Shown: positions 21,761 through 34,615 of the stretch, piece after piece
How positions within the stretch are numbered: position 1 is the first letter of the stretch
How the letters are laid out: each line of letters begins with the position of its first letter
Source of the DNA: Sipunculus nudus
Lineage: Eukaryota; Annelida; Sipuncula; Golfingiida; Sipunculidae
Direction: 5' to 3'
DNA length: 64,000 nt
Assembly (NCBI GenBank): GCA_026874595.1
Contig: CM049311.1
Coordinates: 57,560,453 to 57,624,452, forward strand
The notes under the pieces: model-generated
The model's input: only the letters and a program-made list of their open reading frames with translations
What the model was told of the DNA's origin: nothing
Database searches by the model: none
Made by a program: the position numbers and the translations under genes

Positions 21761-24199
21761 TTTTTAGCTCCGCTGACTTTCAGTCATGCTGGGCTATAGC
21801 GATGGGTCTTTGTCCGTCGTCCTTCCGTCTGTCCGGCCGTCTGTCCGGCCGTCCGTCAGTCCGTTAGCAGGGCACAAATCGTAACCGTAGGGGCTAGGGC
21901 CATGAACCCTATGCAGTCTTAGAGGTTATAAAAAGATCTCCTTGCAAACCTGAAATTAGGTCACTGCGACCTATATTCTCGAAGTTATGGGGTGTGTTTG
22001 CACCCCCCAGAAATAACTCTTTGAGACAAAATTTTCATCATAAACCTTCCATCTTTCACATACAGCTCACCTACCAACAGGGGAAGAACCATAATTTTTT
22101 TGAGGTCAAAAGGTCAAAGGTCAAGGTCACAGGAGCCTCTTCTTTGAAAAGCTTGTGGATGCATTTTAAGCCAACCCTTTCATCCCAATTCTTTGATCTT
22201 TCACATATAGCTCACCTACTAAGTTGGAGAAGAATCCTATAGATTTTGAGGTCACAAGGTCAAAGGTCAGGGTCACAGGATCCACTTCTTTGAAAAGGTA
22301 GTGGACACATTTCAAGCTAGACTTTTCATTCCAAACCTTCCAGCACTGATATCGCTTCTCTGCCAACAGGGGAAAAGACCTGTTGATTTTGAGGTCAAAG
22401 GTCAAGTTCACAGCACCCACTTCTTGCGTGGAGTCATTTTCAGGCAAACTTTTCAATCTGTACCTTCCATCTGTCATATATGGCTTACCTACCAATAAGG
22501 GAAGAAGCCTATTGATGTTGAGGTCAAAAAGTCAAAGGTCAAGGTCACAATATTTAATTGTTCTAAATGCTTGTGAGCATATTTCAAGTGTAACTGTTCA
22601 ACCCAAACCTTCAGTCTTTCACATATGCCACATCTATGCATCACTCAGTTTGACTCAAACTTCATATTTATGGGTCTTTTTGCTTGAATAAATAACTTAT
22701 TGATTTTGGGGTCAGCTGGTCAGCAGGTTAAAGGTTGCAGGTCAAAGTTATTGGTTGCCAAGTAATTACACCAGATTTAAGTGGTCAGTAGTTACCCATC
22801 ATTTAGAAAGAATCTAGTTGATATATGGGCAAAAGACCAAGGTCATAGGTCAGGGATGTTCACAATTACTTATTTTATAGACCATCTCTATTTTTCTTGT
22901 ATATATAACCATCCCACTCCAGCTGGTACATCTGCCTGTGTGGCTGTAATTGTGAGTGACACTGGTGACATATGACTCCCTTTTGTATCAGCCTATTAAG
23001 TGATAAGGCTCAGTGATAAGTACCTCGTTACTTCATAACAAAAACACTGTTGTCAGAATGCTTCAGCCAGGCATTAAGACTATGAGAGTATAGTATTAAG
23101 GTTTAGCTACTGATTTATAAGATGATGGGAACATTTTGCAGTTTATTTTATGGAATCTTAGCAATAAACTTAGTTTCCTAGATATCTTAATATTTTAATA
23201 TATATCACCACATATAAAAGCAAGTGTTTGTTCTCATAATATGTGGATGTGTACCTTGATTTAGGATGGCTTTTTGTTTTATTTCAAGACTCTTAGTCAT
23301 GCTTTCTGCATTTCTTTTCTTTCAGGTTTGGCAGTTTACCTACCCTGCTGACCCCATTGAAAAGCAGAGTGATAATAAAAAATATTGGACTTACACTTTT
23401 TACAATTGCATATCTATAAATCTGATATGAGGGCCTGGACATGCCTTTTGAATTATTTTGGGCATTTATTACTGGATAATTTGCCCCAAGTTTGGTCTCT
23501 TATTGGAGAATGTGGGATATCAAATGTCATACTTGTCAGAAATCCATTATGTCTGCCAGTTAGCCACCTTAGAAATTCTTTCTTTAGTGCAGTTTCAGTA
23601 ATTTTTCTTTAATGTTTGGTCCGATTTAGAGAATGTTTGTTGTCTGATTTCAGACTTGTCAGAAGTCCAATATGGCCACCAGGCAACCATCTTTTAATTC
23701 CTTTTGATCATATTATCTCAAGAACAGTTAAAGTGAATGCAGTTGGATGTATATTTATGTAATCTTGTAAAGGATTGGGTCAAATATTTCTGAATAAATA
23801 TTACCATCATTTATAAAAGTGCAGTACAGTTGGCTTGTATTGAATAAAAATTCATACAGAAGCACCTGTTTCTCAATAATTCTTGCATGTATTTCCTTGA
23901 TTTTTGCTATATATTTTGATCTTTTATTTGCCCTTTGTGGTGTTCCTTTTGAGACTGACAGGTTTCAAGCAAGCTGTTGGAATAGTTCCTGATAGCTTAA
24001 CAATCATGCATTTTCCTCAGACCATGGATTCACTGTGTTTTAACCAGACATAGGTGATATATATTTCTGTTGTCATAGAAAATTTTCAACAAATTGGCAA
24101 ATTGGTTCTTCAAAATTTGACTGGAAGTTGTGAATCTCAGTCCATGATGTCACAGGTCATGCTTGGCAGCTGAGCGTCATGACCCATGGGTCACTTGTT
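21761..24199 (+). repeat. Terminus-defined dispersed repeat, copy A (~2.4 kb)
   Basis: Begins TTTTTAGCTCCGCTGAC, runs through CTTTGTCCGTCGTCC and GTCCGGCCGTCTGTCC, and ends with CAGCTGAGCGTCATGACC and CCATGGGTCACTTGTT. The first kilobase consists of about four diverged modules of 110-150 bp with AGGTCAAAGGTCAAGGTCAC and an oligonucleotide like CTTCCATCTTTCACATA. It has no coding capacity. Three other copies or clusters in the window keep the same order of ends. Confidence 0.75.
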
Positions 24200-24319
24200 A
24201 GAATTAATTCAGAATTCAAATTAATTAAGATTATGATAATTTACAAATTTCATCCTTCATCACTCTTAAGTTAAAAACAGGGTCATCTAGCTATGCAAAC
24301 AGCTAATCATGCATTTTAA

Positions 24320-25532
24320 TTTTTAGCTCAGCTCACTATAAGTCTTTGTGTGTCAGCATTCAGAATACAGTTTCTGTTTTTGATCATTTTTCATATTAAT
24401 ATTCCTCTATATATTTCCTATATACATACAAGAAATTATTGTCAGTATTGTGTAATTTCTTGAAGTTATCGGCCAAACATGATGTACTTTGTAAAAATCA
24501 GGAAAGATACCTACTCACTTAACATGAGAACTGTTTCAGCTAGAGACAACTGTTACATGAACAAAGGCAGGGATGTGCTTGAAATAATTTGAGTGCCTTT
24601 TTAAGTTGCAAATCACTTCCATATGTGTAAAAAGAAGGGACTGCATTTAGTTTTTCGCAGATAAAATCTGTGACCAAGCATCATATTTCACTGTTCTACG
24701 GCAGTTTGGCCCCATCATGAACTGTGATCTTTCAAATATATTAAAATATTCATGTCGTTCATCATCACTGGCCAATGAAACATCGTTTGGCGCATCATAT
24801 GATTTCGGCAGTGACATCAGCAGTGACATCAGCATTAGTACTATATAAAGATAAAGGGGCTCCCTACCCTAGCTACGTTCACTACTTTTTGTTAGCTATT
24901 TTTTTCATTAATATTAAGTAAATACAGCCCAATGTGATTAAATTCTAATTCTATTAAATATTCATTTTAAGCGCCACTCCATGTCATCTAGCTTGGGACA
25001 CCTACACTTCAGATATATCAGATAGGGGTCACTGATAGTAATACAGGTAAAACACTAGGAGATAAACGTAAACGCATTTATTTCTTTTCACGGCTTAAAT
25101 CCTTTTTAAATATTACTACCAGGCAGGCTTTGACACTTTCCACTCATGGGCGGCAGGAAAAATGTTCATGGCCTGTTATGCATTCAAATCTGTGTGGTTT
25201 CAATACAGTGAATATTGCGAATTTGAAGCCACTGCAAATAAGAAGGCAACATTAGTACATTCCCATGGTTATTTTATGACATACAGCTGAAATAAAGATA
25301 CTTCTAGAAATATTTGATCTTAAAGACCCCTGCATCTCAGATATAGTTTATAAAAGAGTATAAGTTTGGCGAATATATATTTAATATTTGATTATAACCA
25401 GTTAGCAGGGCCATTTCCTCTTAGCTTTTTAAATGCTAATATATATATATATATATATATAATAGAATATTTGGAATTTGCTAAAATTTTCTGTAATTCA
25501 GCTGAGCAACGTGACCAATGGGTCCCTTGCTT
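24320..25532 (+). repeat. Terminus-defined dispersed repeat, copy B (~1.2 kb)
   Basis: Begins TTTTTAGCTCAGCTCAC and ends with a variant of the other terminus, GCTGAGCAACGTGACC then CAATGGGTCCCTTG. The segment 24395-24540 matches part of the internal module of copy C (30640-30770 and 31310-31440). A short TA array lies at 25440-25461. Confidence 0.65.
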
Positions 25533-25980
25533 AACCCAGTTTGTATTTAGCAAATATTTTGAATTTAATAAGGGTTCTCCCCAAGGTTTGGTGATATTAG
25601 GGCATTTTATTTACCTAACTCTTTCCCAGTTAAACAGATATTATGGGACCGTTTGTGCCTTTAGGCTACTGTTCATAACATCACATACTACGGTACAGGT
25701 AAACAACAATTCACCATTCATGAATCGCACACAGTTCAGGTAATGTTACCTGTGCTAGATACAGGGGCAAATGGTTGATTTGTAATGCTCGAACTACTCA
25801 TGGTAGATGTATTGTGATTAATTAATAAGTAATAAAATGTAATCTACTTTATATAAAATATGGTATATTTATGGACAGTTGAAGATAAGATAGTGAACAG
25901 CAGTCATGTACCATGCAGGCCATTGGAAACATTTCATTGTTGTATCCCCCAAACTAAGTTTTTAGGATACTATGTTTTTG
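25533..25980. other. AT-rich stretch, no gene seen
   Basis: No gene or repeat could be supported. Confidence 0.5.
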
Positions 25981-25984
25981 ACCA

Positions 25985-26645
25985 GGTTCCGCCGCCACCA
26001 CCGCCGCCATGTTCTTTTTGGAATAGAACTATGAGACCACTGGACAGATTTTTCCAAAACTTTACACGATTATCAGGTCATATGTGAACTGGTGCCAAAA
26101 TATTTTGCATTGACTTCGGACCTTTCCTCTCACCAGTGCGTCCATCTGTGTGTCTGTTTTGACACATTAACCCACATATCTTCAGACTGGTTTGACCAAT
26201 CAGGAAAAATATTTTGCACCAATGTAGCCCTTGGATAGCTTTATAACATGCATAGAAAATGGTGGCGCCACCTGCAACCATTTTTGCACAGCGCCCATCT
26301 GTTCATCTGCTTTGGGATTAAATCACTCATATCTCTGCAGTGAATGGACTAACCCACCTGAAATTTTGCATGTGTATTCATCCTGGATAGCTTCCTTGAT
26401 TTATGACAGGTGGCGCCACCTACATTCATGTTCCTGCTGCAGACATCCAGGCTGATATCTCAGGACTGGTTTGACGTATCCTCCCGAAATTTTGCATGTC
26501 TATAGATCTCACATAGCTATTTATCATACGCAAAACTGGTGGCACCACCTGCAACCGTTTTTGCACAGCGTCCGTCTGTTTGTTTGCCTAGGAATAAAAT
26601 CACTCCTATCTTGGCAGTAGTTTGACTTATCTGCCTAAAATTTTT
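25985..26645 (+). repeat. GGTGGCGCCACC-family copy
   Basis: Three successive modules carry the palindrome at about 26263 (perfect), 26410 (perfect) and 26536 (one change), spaced 125-150 bp. Each is followed by a CTGCAACCATTTTTGCACAG or CTGCAGACATCC block and AAATTTTGCATG. Same family as 4200-5000, 17560-18000, 50220-51000, 61950-62370 and 63640-64000. Confidence 0.85.
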
Positions 26646-27378
26646 CATGTATATATATCGACATCCATGCTAATTTGCAACACACCTCTCTCTATTTCCC
26701 CTTGCCACTCAATCCAAGCCACACTTCACCCGTCCCACTCTTTGTTTTTGGCGGATACACGTAGTTGCATGTCGACTACCTATATTCTAGTTGTTTTGGG
26801 CAAACCATTGGTGACTCTGCTTATAAATTTAACTGATAAGATGAAATATATATAGAATCCTGTTTGAATATCTAGTGTTGGTCAAATTTGTAGGAAGAAA
26901 TATATGAATTTTGGTTGTCTTTTGCAAATATGTATAAGCTTTCATTATTAATTCCTGTAAAATTGAAATAATAAAACAGAAGTATGATTAGCATTTTATG
27001 TAAAGAATTCGACAATATTGTAACATCAGATTACATGGAGTCATTACAGTTTACAGTGGTGCACACTTTTCGGATGAGGAAGAAATGGTACCCATGTTTG
27101 GCAATGGAGTCATTGATTTGTAAATGTGTGGATGCTTAATTTTAGAATATTTTTAAAGGAGAATAATTAAGATATCTTGGGCAGATATTCAGGTTTAAGA
27201 TTGAATATGTACAGTACTCGGGTTAAAATATTGCATGGGATATGTCAGTAAACGGATTTGAGTCACAGACTGCCAGCTCTGTATTACAATTTAAGCCAGA
27301 CCTTGGCTTTGCCTTTTCCCAGGAAATGTTGATGCTTATATCGTGATGAATAAGTATGGCATTTTAACTGTTTTGCAG
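26646..27378. other. Probable 5' intron sequence of the next gene
   Basis: AT-rich. It ends in a polypyrimidine-like tract and TTTTGCAG at 27378, the acceptor of the coding exon at 27379. Confidence 0.4.
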
Positions 27379-27388
27379 GGTGTTTAAG

Positions 27389-27889
27389 ATGGAATCAAGA
27401 GGATCAACAACACCAGGGGTAGCCACTCCCCAACCTCCTGCCAAGGAGTACCTGCCTCCCCCAATTCCAGAAACCCCGTCACGCACAATAAATGACATGC
27501 TGCAGCAGCGCTTTGGCTCCAAACACAATAGCTCCGTCAAAGCCGTTATAGGTACATTTATATGTGCAGTCTTCACGGCCATCAACTTTGTGTATTCACA
27601 CGTCAACACCGACAAGCAGCGTCACTCTCACACCGTGTGGATGATAGCGTGCGGTGTGGTCAGCCTCACAATCTTGGTCGCCGCTGCTCTTGTGTATAAC
27701 ATCATCATATCTGCAGCGTGGGTCCTGCACACTCTATTGTATTATGCAGCCTGGGCTTTTGCGCTTGCTGGCGTTGGCTTGGGGATCTCAGGAGCAGTTT
27801 TCTTCGACAAAAATGCCAACATACCAACCAAACCTACCCCCGGATCTTTCAGACAGCAATTCTATGAGGCAGACAGTAAATCACAGTAA
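27389..27889 (+). CDS. Three-helix membrane protein of unknown family (166 aa)
   Basis: A single coding exon, 166 aa, starting at ATG 27389 in a good context (A at -3, G at +4), 11 bp after a splice acceptor at 27378. An in-frame start nine bases earlier has a poorer context. The N-terminal 45 residues are rich in Pro/Ser/Thr (PPAKEYLPPPIPETPSR) and should be soluble. Hydrophobic segments lie at about 50-71 (VIGTFICAVFTAINFVY), 82-106 (MIACGVVSLTILVAAALVY) and 109-138 (with YYAAWAFALAGVGLGISGAVF). A short polar tail ends DSKSQ. No catalytic motif, signal peptide or known domain is recognised. The base composition is distinctly less AT-rich than its surroundings and the frame is uninterrupted, which supports a real gene. 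Localisation and function are unknown. Confidence 0.78.
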   Translation: MESRGSTTPGVATPQPPAKEYLPPPIPETPSRTINDMLQQRFGSKHNSSVKAVIGTFICAVFTAINFVYSHVNTDKQRHSHTVWMIACGVVSLTILVAAALVYNIIISAAWVLHTLLYYAAWAFALAGVGLGISGAVFFDKNANIPTKPTPGSFRQQFYEADSKSQ

Positions 27890-28600
27890 AGTGGGTCTGT
27901 GCAATTATTAAAATCTGGCCTGTATGTTTTTTTCCTATATTACAGAAGCCGTAAATAATTAATCATTAAGCTGTATCATTGGCTTCCATATCATGATGCA
28001 GAAACAATTTTCATTTTGTACTCAACCATTTTTGAGTGACCTTCAAATGAAATATAGCTTGACACCTGATTGGTCTTTAAAATACAAGTATGGGTTTATA
28101 TCATAATGTACCAAATGTGTGACTGAATTATAACCTCTATGAACCAGGTGTTGAGTAAATATGTTTGCCAAACCATGTTACGATTTCTGAGGAAATGAAG
28201 AAGATAACCTGCATTTGGGTAAAACTTATCAAGGTGCAATAATTTGTATGACACTTAAGTACTTTGAATGCATCCAATACCTGTAGTTTGAAAAGAGTGC
28301 ATTGCAGTGTATAATATGTTTTATAATAATAATAACAATAGTAAAAACAGAAGAGATAATATCTCATTCTTGATTTATACCTAGAGATCATGGTAAATTT
28401 CCATGATATGATCATGTAGATGACATTTTTGTTAAGCTAATTCTTGTGGAATCTGAAAAATCACAACTGCACAGTCTGCAAGGAAAGTGAAAGATACAGA
28501 GCATCCAGTCATCAAAATCACAGATAATCAAATCAGCTTATGGATTGTTATAATATAGAGCATCTCTTTCATGTATCAAATTCAAACTTTAATAAAACAA
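27890..28600 (+). other. Possible 3' UTR of the membrane-protein gene
   Basis: AT-rich DNA after the stop codon. An AATAAA occurs at 28591-28596, but hexamers of this kind are expected by chance here, so the transcript end is uncertain. Confidence 0.3.
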
Positions 28601-29300
28601 TAGCTTAGGAGTGTCAAGAATGTTTAATATACAGGTGTGTGCACACTACATTATAGACAACCATATTATTGTTATTGTGCTGTGCCTGGTGTGACCTGTT
28701 CAGTATATAATATTTTAATGTTGCTGATTTTCTGTGCGGCGGGTCTGTTGATAGTATGTTTCATATTTGAAATAACATGAGTAAATACATGTAATACATG
28801 TCATTTGTATGGAAAGGCATGGGCTTCATACTTGTTTTTTTTTGTCAGATGTCTGTTGACAAATCAGTACCAGGTGATACTGCTGTACTTAACTTGTTTA
28901 AAGGTATATTTGTCCAGTTAAGGAAATGCAATAGTGCATTACACAATTTGATCAAAAATTTTTATTTGAATTTGTTTTATGATGTTAAGACAGGTATTAT
29001 TTGCTCACAATGTTTTCGTTACTTTATACTTTATTCAAATATAATGATTTATGGGACCATCATGACTGACTTCTATATTGTTTAAAAAGTTATGAAATGT
29101 ATGAATAGATAGGTGTTACATATTGTAAGGTAGCAAGTTGGTGAGGTGACCAGTAGAGCAGATTGGCACTAACATTGTAACAGATAAAATGCAGCAAACA
29201 AAATTATACATGTATAACTAATCTCACTTTCATTTTTGCTAATATTACACAGACCCCTGACTTTACTTTAGGGTATTAGCTCAGTGGTATATATGAAGAA
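28601..29300. other. Intergenic, no gene seen
   Basis: The plus-strand frame 28798-29085 (95 aa) has no supporting feature. Nothing else is recognised. Confidence 0.5.
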
Positions 29301-29302
29301 AA

Positions 29303-29305
29303 TTA

Positions 29306-29363
<58 letters not shown>

Positions 29364-29609
29364 GAATGGTATAGCTGTGTGATAATAAATAAGTCAGTCA
29401 AAAAGGCTTCACTCTTACTCTTATATATATACAGTGAAACCTCGTTGTGTCGAAGATGAAGGGACCCTCAGAAAACTTCAACACATCCGAGGTTCGACAC
29501 AAGCGGGTTTTCTTTGGTAATAATTTAACTAGAGTTGTCAGGAATATCGAGTCTGTAAATTTGACATAAATGGGGTATTCGACTTAAGCGAGTTTGACAC
29601 AACGAGGTT

Positions 29610-29655
<46 letters not shown>

Positions 29656-29711
29656 GAATGGTATAGCTGTGTGATAATAAGTAAGTCTGTCAAAAAGGCG
29701 TCACTCTTACC

Positions 29712-29756
<45 letters not shown>

Positions 29757-29772
29757 AAGTCATCATCCCCCC

Positions 29773-29832
<60 letters not shown>
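29303..29832. repeat. Cluster of four (TA)n arrays with a duplicated ~65-bp unit
   Basis: TA arrays lie at about 29309-29362, 29612-29653, 29716-29754 and 29777-29832. Two near-identical 65-bp segments (starting AATGAATGGTATAGCTGTG) follow the first and second arrays, at 29361-29425 and 29653-29716. The interval between the copies holds a MITE. Confidence 0.9.
29432..29615. mobile_element. pogo/Tigger-like palindromic MITE, ~184 bp
   Basis: The left end is CAGTGAAACCTCGTTGTGTC and the right end is its reverse complement apart from the terminal base. It is flanked by TA on both sides, inside TA-rich DNA. The CAGTG-AACCTCGTT type of end and TA target fit the pogo/Tigger branch of Tc1-mariner. 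It has no transposase. Confidence 0.65.
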
Positions 29833-29835
<3 letters not shown>

Positions 29836-30331
29836 GTACTGCTCAAATAATGTCTTCCTTTTTATAGCTATAATTACTGGTCATGTATCCTGCGGTCAGC
29901 CAGGCATCTGTCCAGGCTTATTTCAGAATACTTTGTATACCCTTCACCACTGTCGATCAACGAGAGTATATATTATTGTGGATTTTAACTGAACGTTTGT
30001 GAATAATTAGCCTGTCCTCAAGTTTATGCTTCTTATTACGTATGAAACGTGACGCCATGAGTGAACATGCTCTGGTTGTGCATCAGTTGTGATATTGTAC
30101 ATATAAGGATAACCAAGCTATGCAGTGTAGTTGGATGAAGAAGAATAAGAGACGTCAGATGACGGGTGCCTTTCAGTACAACACGTTCTAAGTGATGCGG
30201 TAATGTAAAACAAAGGGAGATGTGTTTGTATTATATATTTGCCAATATATACCTTGTTTAAAATATTTGTTGGGAAACGCTTATATCAAATTAGTGCGTA
30301 CATTGGTTTTCTCTTCAATTTATTAATTTTC
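29833..30331. other. Intergenic, nothing recognisable
   Basis: No gene or repeat could be supported. Confidence 0.5.
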
Positions 30332-32946
30332 TTTTTAGCTAAGCTGACTATAAGTCATCTGAGCTATAGTCGTGGTCCATTGTCCGTCGTCCGTCCGTCT
30401 GTCCGTCCGTCCGTCCGTCCGTCCGTAGATGTGGCACGTTTTGTAACCGTAAGACCCATGAATCCAAAATTCGGCATAATGTTAGATGTCCCCAAGATCT
30501 CCTACCAAGCCGAAAACTGGGTGTTTGCAACTTCGTTCCTTTGAGAAATTAAGGAAAAACCTCAATTTCTTATTAAAAACCTATTTTCACACTTCAGGAC
30601 TGCCTAATATCAAAACCACTCATCTGTTTTACCTCATATTTACCATAAATATTCCTCTATATAGTTCCTATGTACATGCCAGAAATTATGTCTGTATTAT
30701 TTAATTTAAAAAAGTTATGGGCCCAAACATAATGCATTTTGTAAAAAATCAGAAAAGATATTTGATCACTTTACACAAAATATGTTAATGCTATGGACCT
30801 TTTTTACAGTAATATAACTTTAATTAATCAAAATTAAATTGTATACCCAAAATTAGATGAAAATCTTTTAAATTTTTTAAAATATTAATAAAAATAAAAA
30901 ATTGGTACCTTAAATTTTGCCCAACTTTGACCATGGCACGTTTTTTTCCTGTAAGTACTGTGGATTTAATTTTCACAGCATGTTTTTGTTAGCATTTCAA
31001 CTGTTAACACCAAAAATTTGAAACCAGTTGATCAAAAACTGTAGATTTTAATCAAGTTTTCAAGCACCATGTAACATATTGTTTACATCAAGCTAGTGTT
31101 ATGCAGTTTGCAAGAGCTCAGCTCCCCAGCTTCAGCTCTAAGTTCCTTAAATTCGGCATACAGTTAGATGTCTCCAAAATGCCCTACCATGCCAAGAATT
31201 TGGTCACTAGGACATTTTAGATATTAATGAAAAACTTCATTTTTCCATTAAAAACCCATTGTTACACTTCAAGACTGCCTAATATCAAAACCACTGATCT
31301 GACTTTAATCATAAATAATATACATATTTTTCATTCTCTATGCACATGCCAGAATGATGTCAGTATTGTGTAATTGTTTTAAGTTATGGGCCCAAACATA
31401 ATGCACTTTGTAAAAAATCAAGAAATATATTTTCTCCCTTAACAAGAGCATTGCTGAAGCTAGAGATTTTTTGTCAGGGATGTAACATTATTTAATCAAG
31501 ATTCAATTGAATACCCAAAATTAGTTCTGAATTTTTCAAATTTTATTTAGTATAAATATAAAATTAGTACCTTAAATTTTGCCCAACTGTGACCATGGCA
31601 CGTTTGTTTCCCGTGAGCACTGTTGATATAATTTTCATATCATGCACACATAAGCATTTCAGCTTTTTAGTTTAGAAAGCTGAAAGAAATTGGCCAAAAA
31701 TTGTAGCTTTTATTAATGTTTTTTATGAGACCCTGTCAGACTTTGGCTCTCTCCAGCCCCTCTTGAGTCACCTGTATGTTGACCTTGTTGACCTTTCATC
31801 AAATTATGCACGCTTGAGGCGAGGCATACATGGAATCCAGGCAGCTTATGGCAAGCCACAGTTGATCCAGGTGTCCAACCCAACTCATCTAGTAGTTTTA
31901 ACCAAGAACATAACAAAAAACAATAAATTAATAAATTTTTATTGGTTTTAAATAACAAATTAAAGAAAAATAGAAAAGGAATTTGTTAGTTTATAATAAC
32001 AGGAAATTAACTTGCAGTTACTGATGATATAAGAATCTTGTATCGATGGGTAGAATGTCACATATTCCAAATAACACCATGCAGTCACCTATGGCATTTT
32101 TCAGTTCAATTTTAATGATAAAGAAGTAAATCATATTATTCATTACTAATCATTAGGGATCATATGAAGGAAATTAGACAAAGATGCAGTTGATAATATT
32201 AATCTAGATTCCTGCTGTGTCTAGTGTGTACATTGATGTGAAATTAGTCCAAAATGAATTTTTTACAGTTATTTTTTAATATAAATAAAAGCCATAAAAC
32301 CAGTTACTTATGATCATTATTTAAATGTGTGAATTTTGTATATTCTGGATTCTCAACATCGTTTGGTGAAAACTGAATAAATTCCAGACATGGTGCAAAT
32401 ACTTTGTAATTGTATTTAAATACGAATATGATTTTGTACTCCATTATAAAATTTCTTGCATAAAGAATGGGAATTCAGGTAAAAATGAAAATATATGAAT
32501 ACTCGTGCAAATACTTTCAAAATGTATTCATGAATGCATTCATGAATATATTCTTTAATATTATTTTAATAATCATATCAGTTATATTTCATTTTAAAAA
32601 ATCATATGATTCTCTTATTATTTTTAATAAAAATTATATTTGGGACAATATTTGTATTTTTTTTAATAAATAGTTAAACTCTTATATTATATGTTCTGCT
32701 TATAAGTTATATGGCCAAGTCAAAATCTCTGTGACAATAGTACTCCATTTGTTAATAAAATAAATGAAATCAATCCTCTTCCCTGTCTCCAAAGGTACTA
32801 TCAAAATCATACATAAGCTAAACAACAACAACTCATAATACAGCTTATATTTATTACCACACAAAACCAGCATGTGCCTTATTACTAAATAATAATTTTT
32901 TATCATATATAACAGCTGAGCGTCGTGACCCATAGGTCCCTTGTTT
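30332..32946 (+). repeat. Terminus-defined dispersed repeat, copy C (~2.6 kb)
   Basis: Begins TTTTTAGCTAAGCTGAC, followed by TCCGTCGTCCGTCCGTC and further GTCC units, and ends CAGCTGAGCGTCGTGACC then CATAGGTCCCTTGTTT. Internally a module of about 680 bp is present twice in tandem (about 30467-31140 and 31148-31740); both contain GACTGCCTAATATCAAAACC and GTTATGGGCCCAAACATAATG. Non-coding. Target-site duplications are not obvious. Confidence 0.75.
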
Positions 32947-33992
32947 ATCATATAAACATAGTTCCTGTAATGAGTTGATCTTTTGGGTAATCTTTGTTAT
33001 GTTGTTTTTCTAATGGCAGCAGCCAATCAGAACACTTCAAACGATCTCAAAGAGCCAATCAGATCACTAACGATTTGGCAGCAGAACAGGTACCACAAGG
33101 TTTACAATGGAATGTTGTCCTTATGCCAGGCGAAAAAAATTACAGGTTTGGGGTATTAAGTTCTGTAATTTTGAAGTTAAGCAAGAAAGAAATGTTGTAG
33201 TATGTGATCCAGTTCAGGAAGGCGTGACTTCTTTTTTCCGTTTTAACCCAGGTTTCACTCTCAGTTGTAAGATCAGCAAAGAAAAGTCATCCTTAGTCAC
33301 ACAAAAACATAAGAACATATATATACATAGCCTCACTATGTCCGTGTAGCAACTAACTAAAGCTGATATCAGTATCTGTGTCAGCTGCAAACAGCGTGCT
33401 TCATATTTCTACCAATATACTGGTATTCCATTCAATGTGATTTGCTTATTCGGAAAATGTGTATTGGGATGATAACAAATGAATCGCTGATGTCTAAGTG
33501 TCACGGGACCGTGCACCCGTATCACGGTAAGCTTGTGCAGATAAACTGTGCCCAGAAAGAGAGATAACGAGTTAGGCTTGTTGTCCAAAGTACAAGCTTA
33601 GTTATAAATAATCACCTGAATTATATAATATTACTGGTCAGCAATACTTATACATGTTGAGTTACGTTTAATGGTGTATAAAATATGTTATTAATTTCTA
33701 TCACGAGATCTGTTCTCATGCAGTAAAAGTACAACCATGATTATATCCATGGATTTCTGGTTAATCCGGAAACGATATTTTTTTAATCAGTATATACAGG
33801 GATAGAGTGCAGTTGATGGTACAGTGTTTGTGTATATTTGTACAAAATGGAGTGGGATATGGTGTGCGGTTTTGATTGAATACTGTGTACAGGTGCATTA
33901 TACCAAATGCTGCTTCATCATGACATTATGAAATGAAAACACACTAAAAATAATTATGTAATTACTACAGGCCATCTTATTTCTTACAATCT

Positions 33993-34033
<41 letters not shown>

Positions 34034-34584
34034 GGGATATGATAGTGTTACTTATTATCTTTATAGAAGCAATGTGATATAGAATTAAAACATGTTAAAA
34101 TGTGCAATGATATTCTTTCATATATCGGTCCAGGGTTTCGGTTACTATACTTCTGCTTTTACAATGCTATTTTGGTTTCGATTATAAACAGCTTGGCCTC
34201 TTGTTCACATCTACTGAAATACAGTTCCTTTTGCTTTGTGTTAGTATTAATTATTGATATCCAGCTGTAACTGGTAACCCGTGTTGAGCGTGTGTGGACT
34301 TGCATGTTTTCTCTTGCATTGACTGAAATTTTTCAGCACATAGCTACTGTGCGTTGTTATTTCAGTTATTATAAAATCCTTTGCACTGTTAATTTTACTT
34401 CACAGTTCACACGCTGTGCTGAAGATGTCTTGATATATGGCCGGTTTTCGGTATTAAGGGAATAATTTCAATTTGTTTTGCGCGTGACCAATGCGCTTTT
34501 ATATCGCTATATGCAATTGATTTGCACAAATCTGTATAAAATGGATTCAGTCAACCTTCACGTATTGTGTTTTCTTAGCAACTT

Positions 34585-34615
<31 letters not shown>

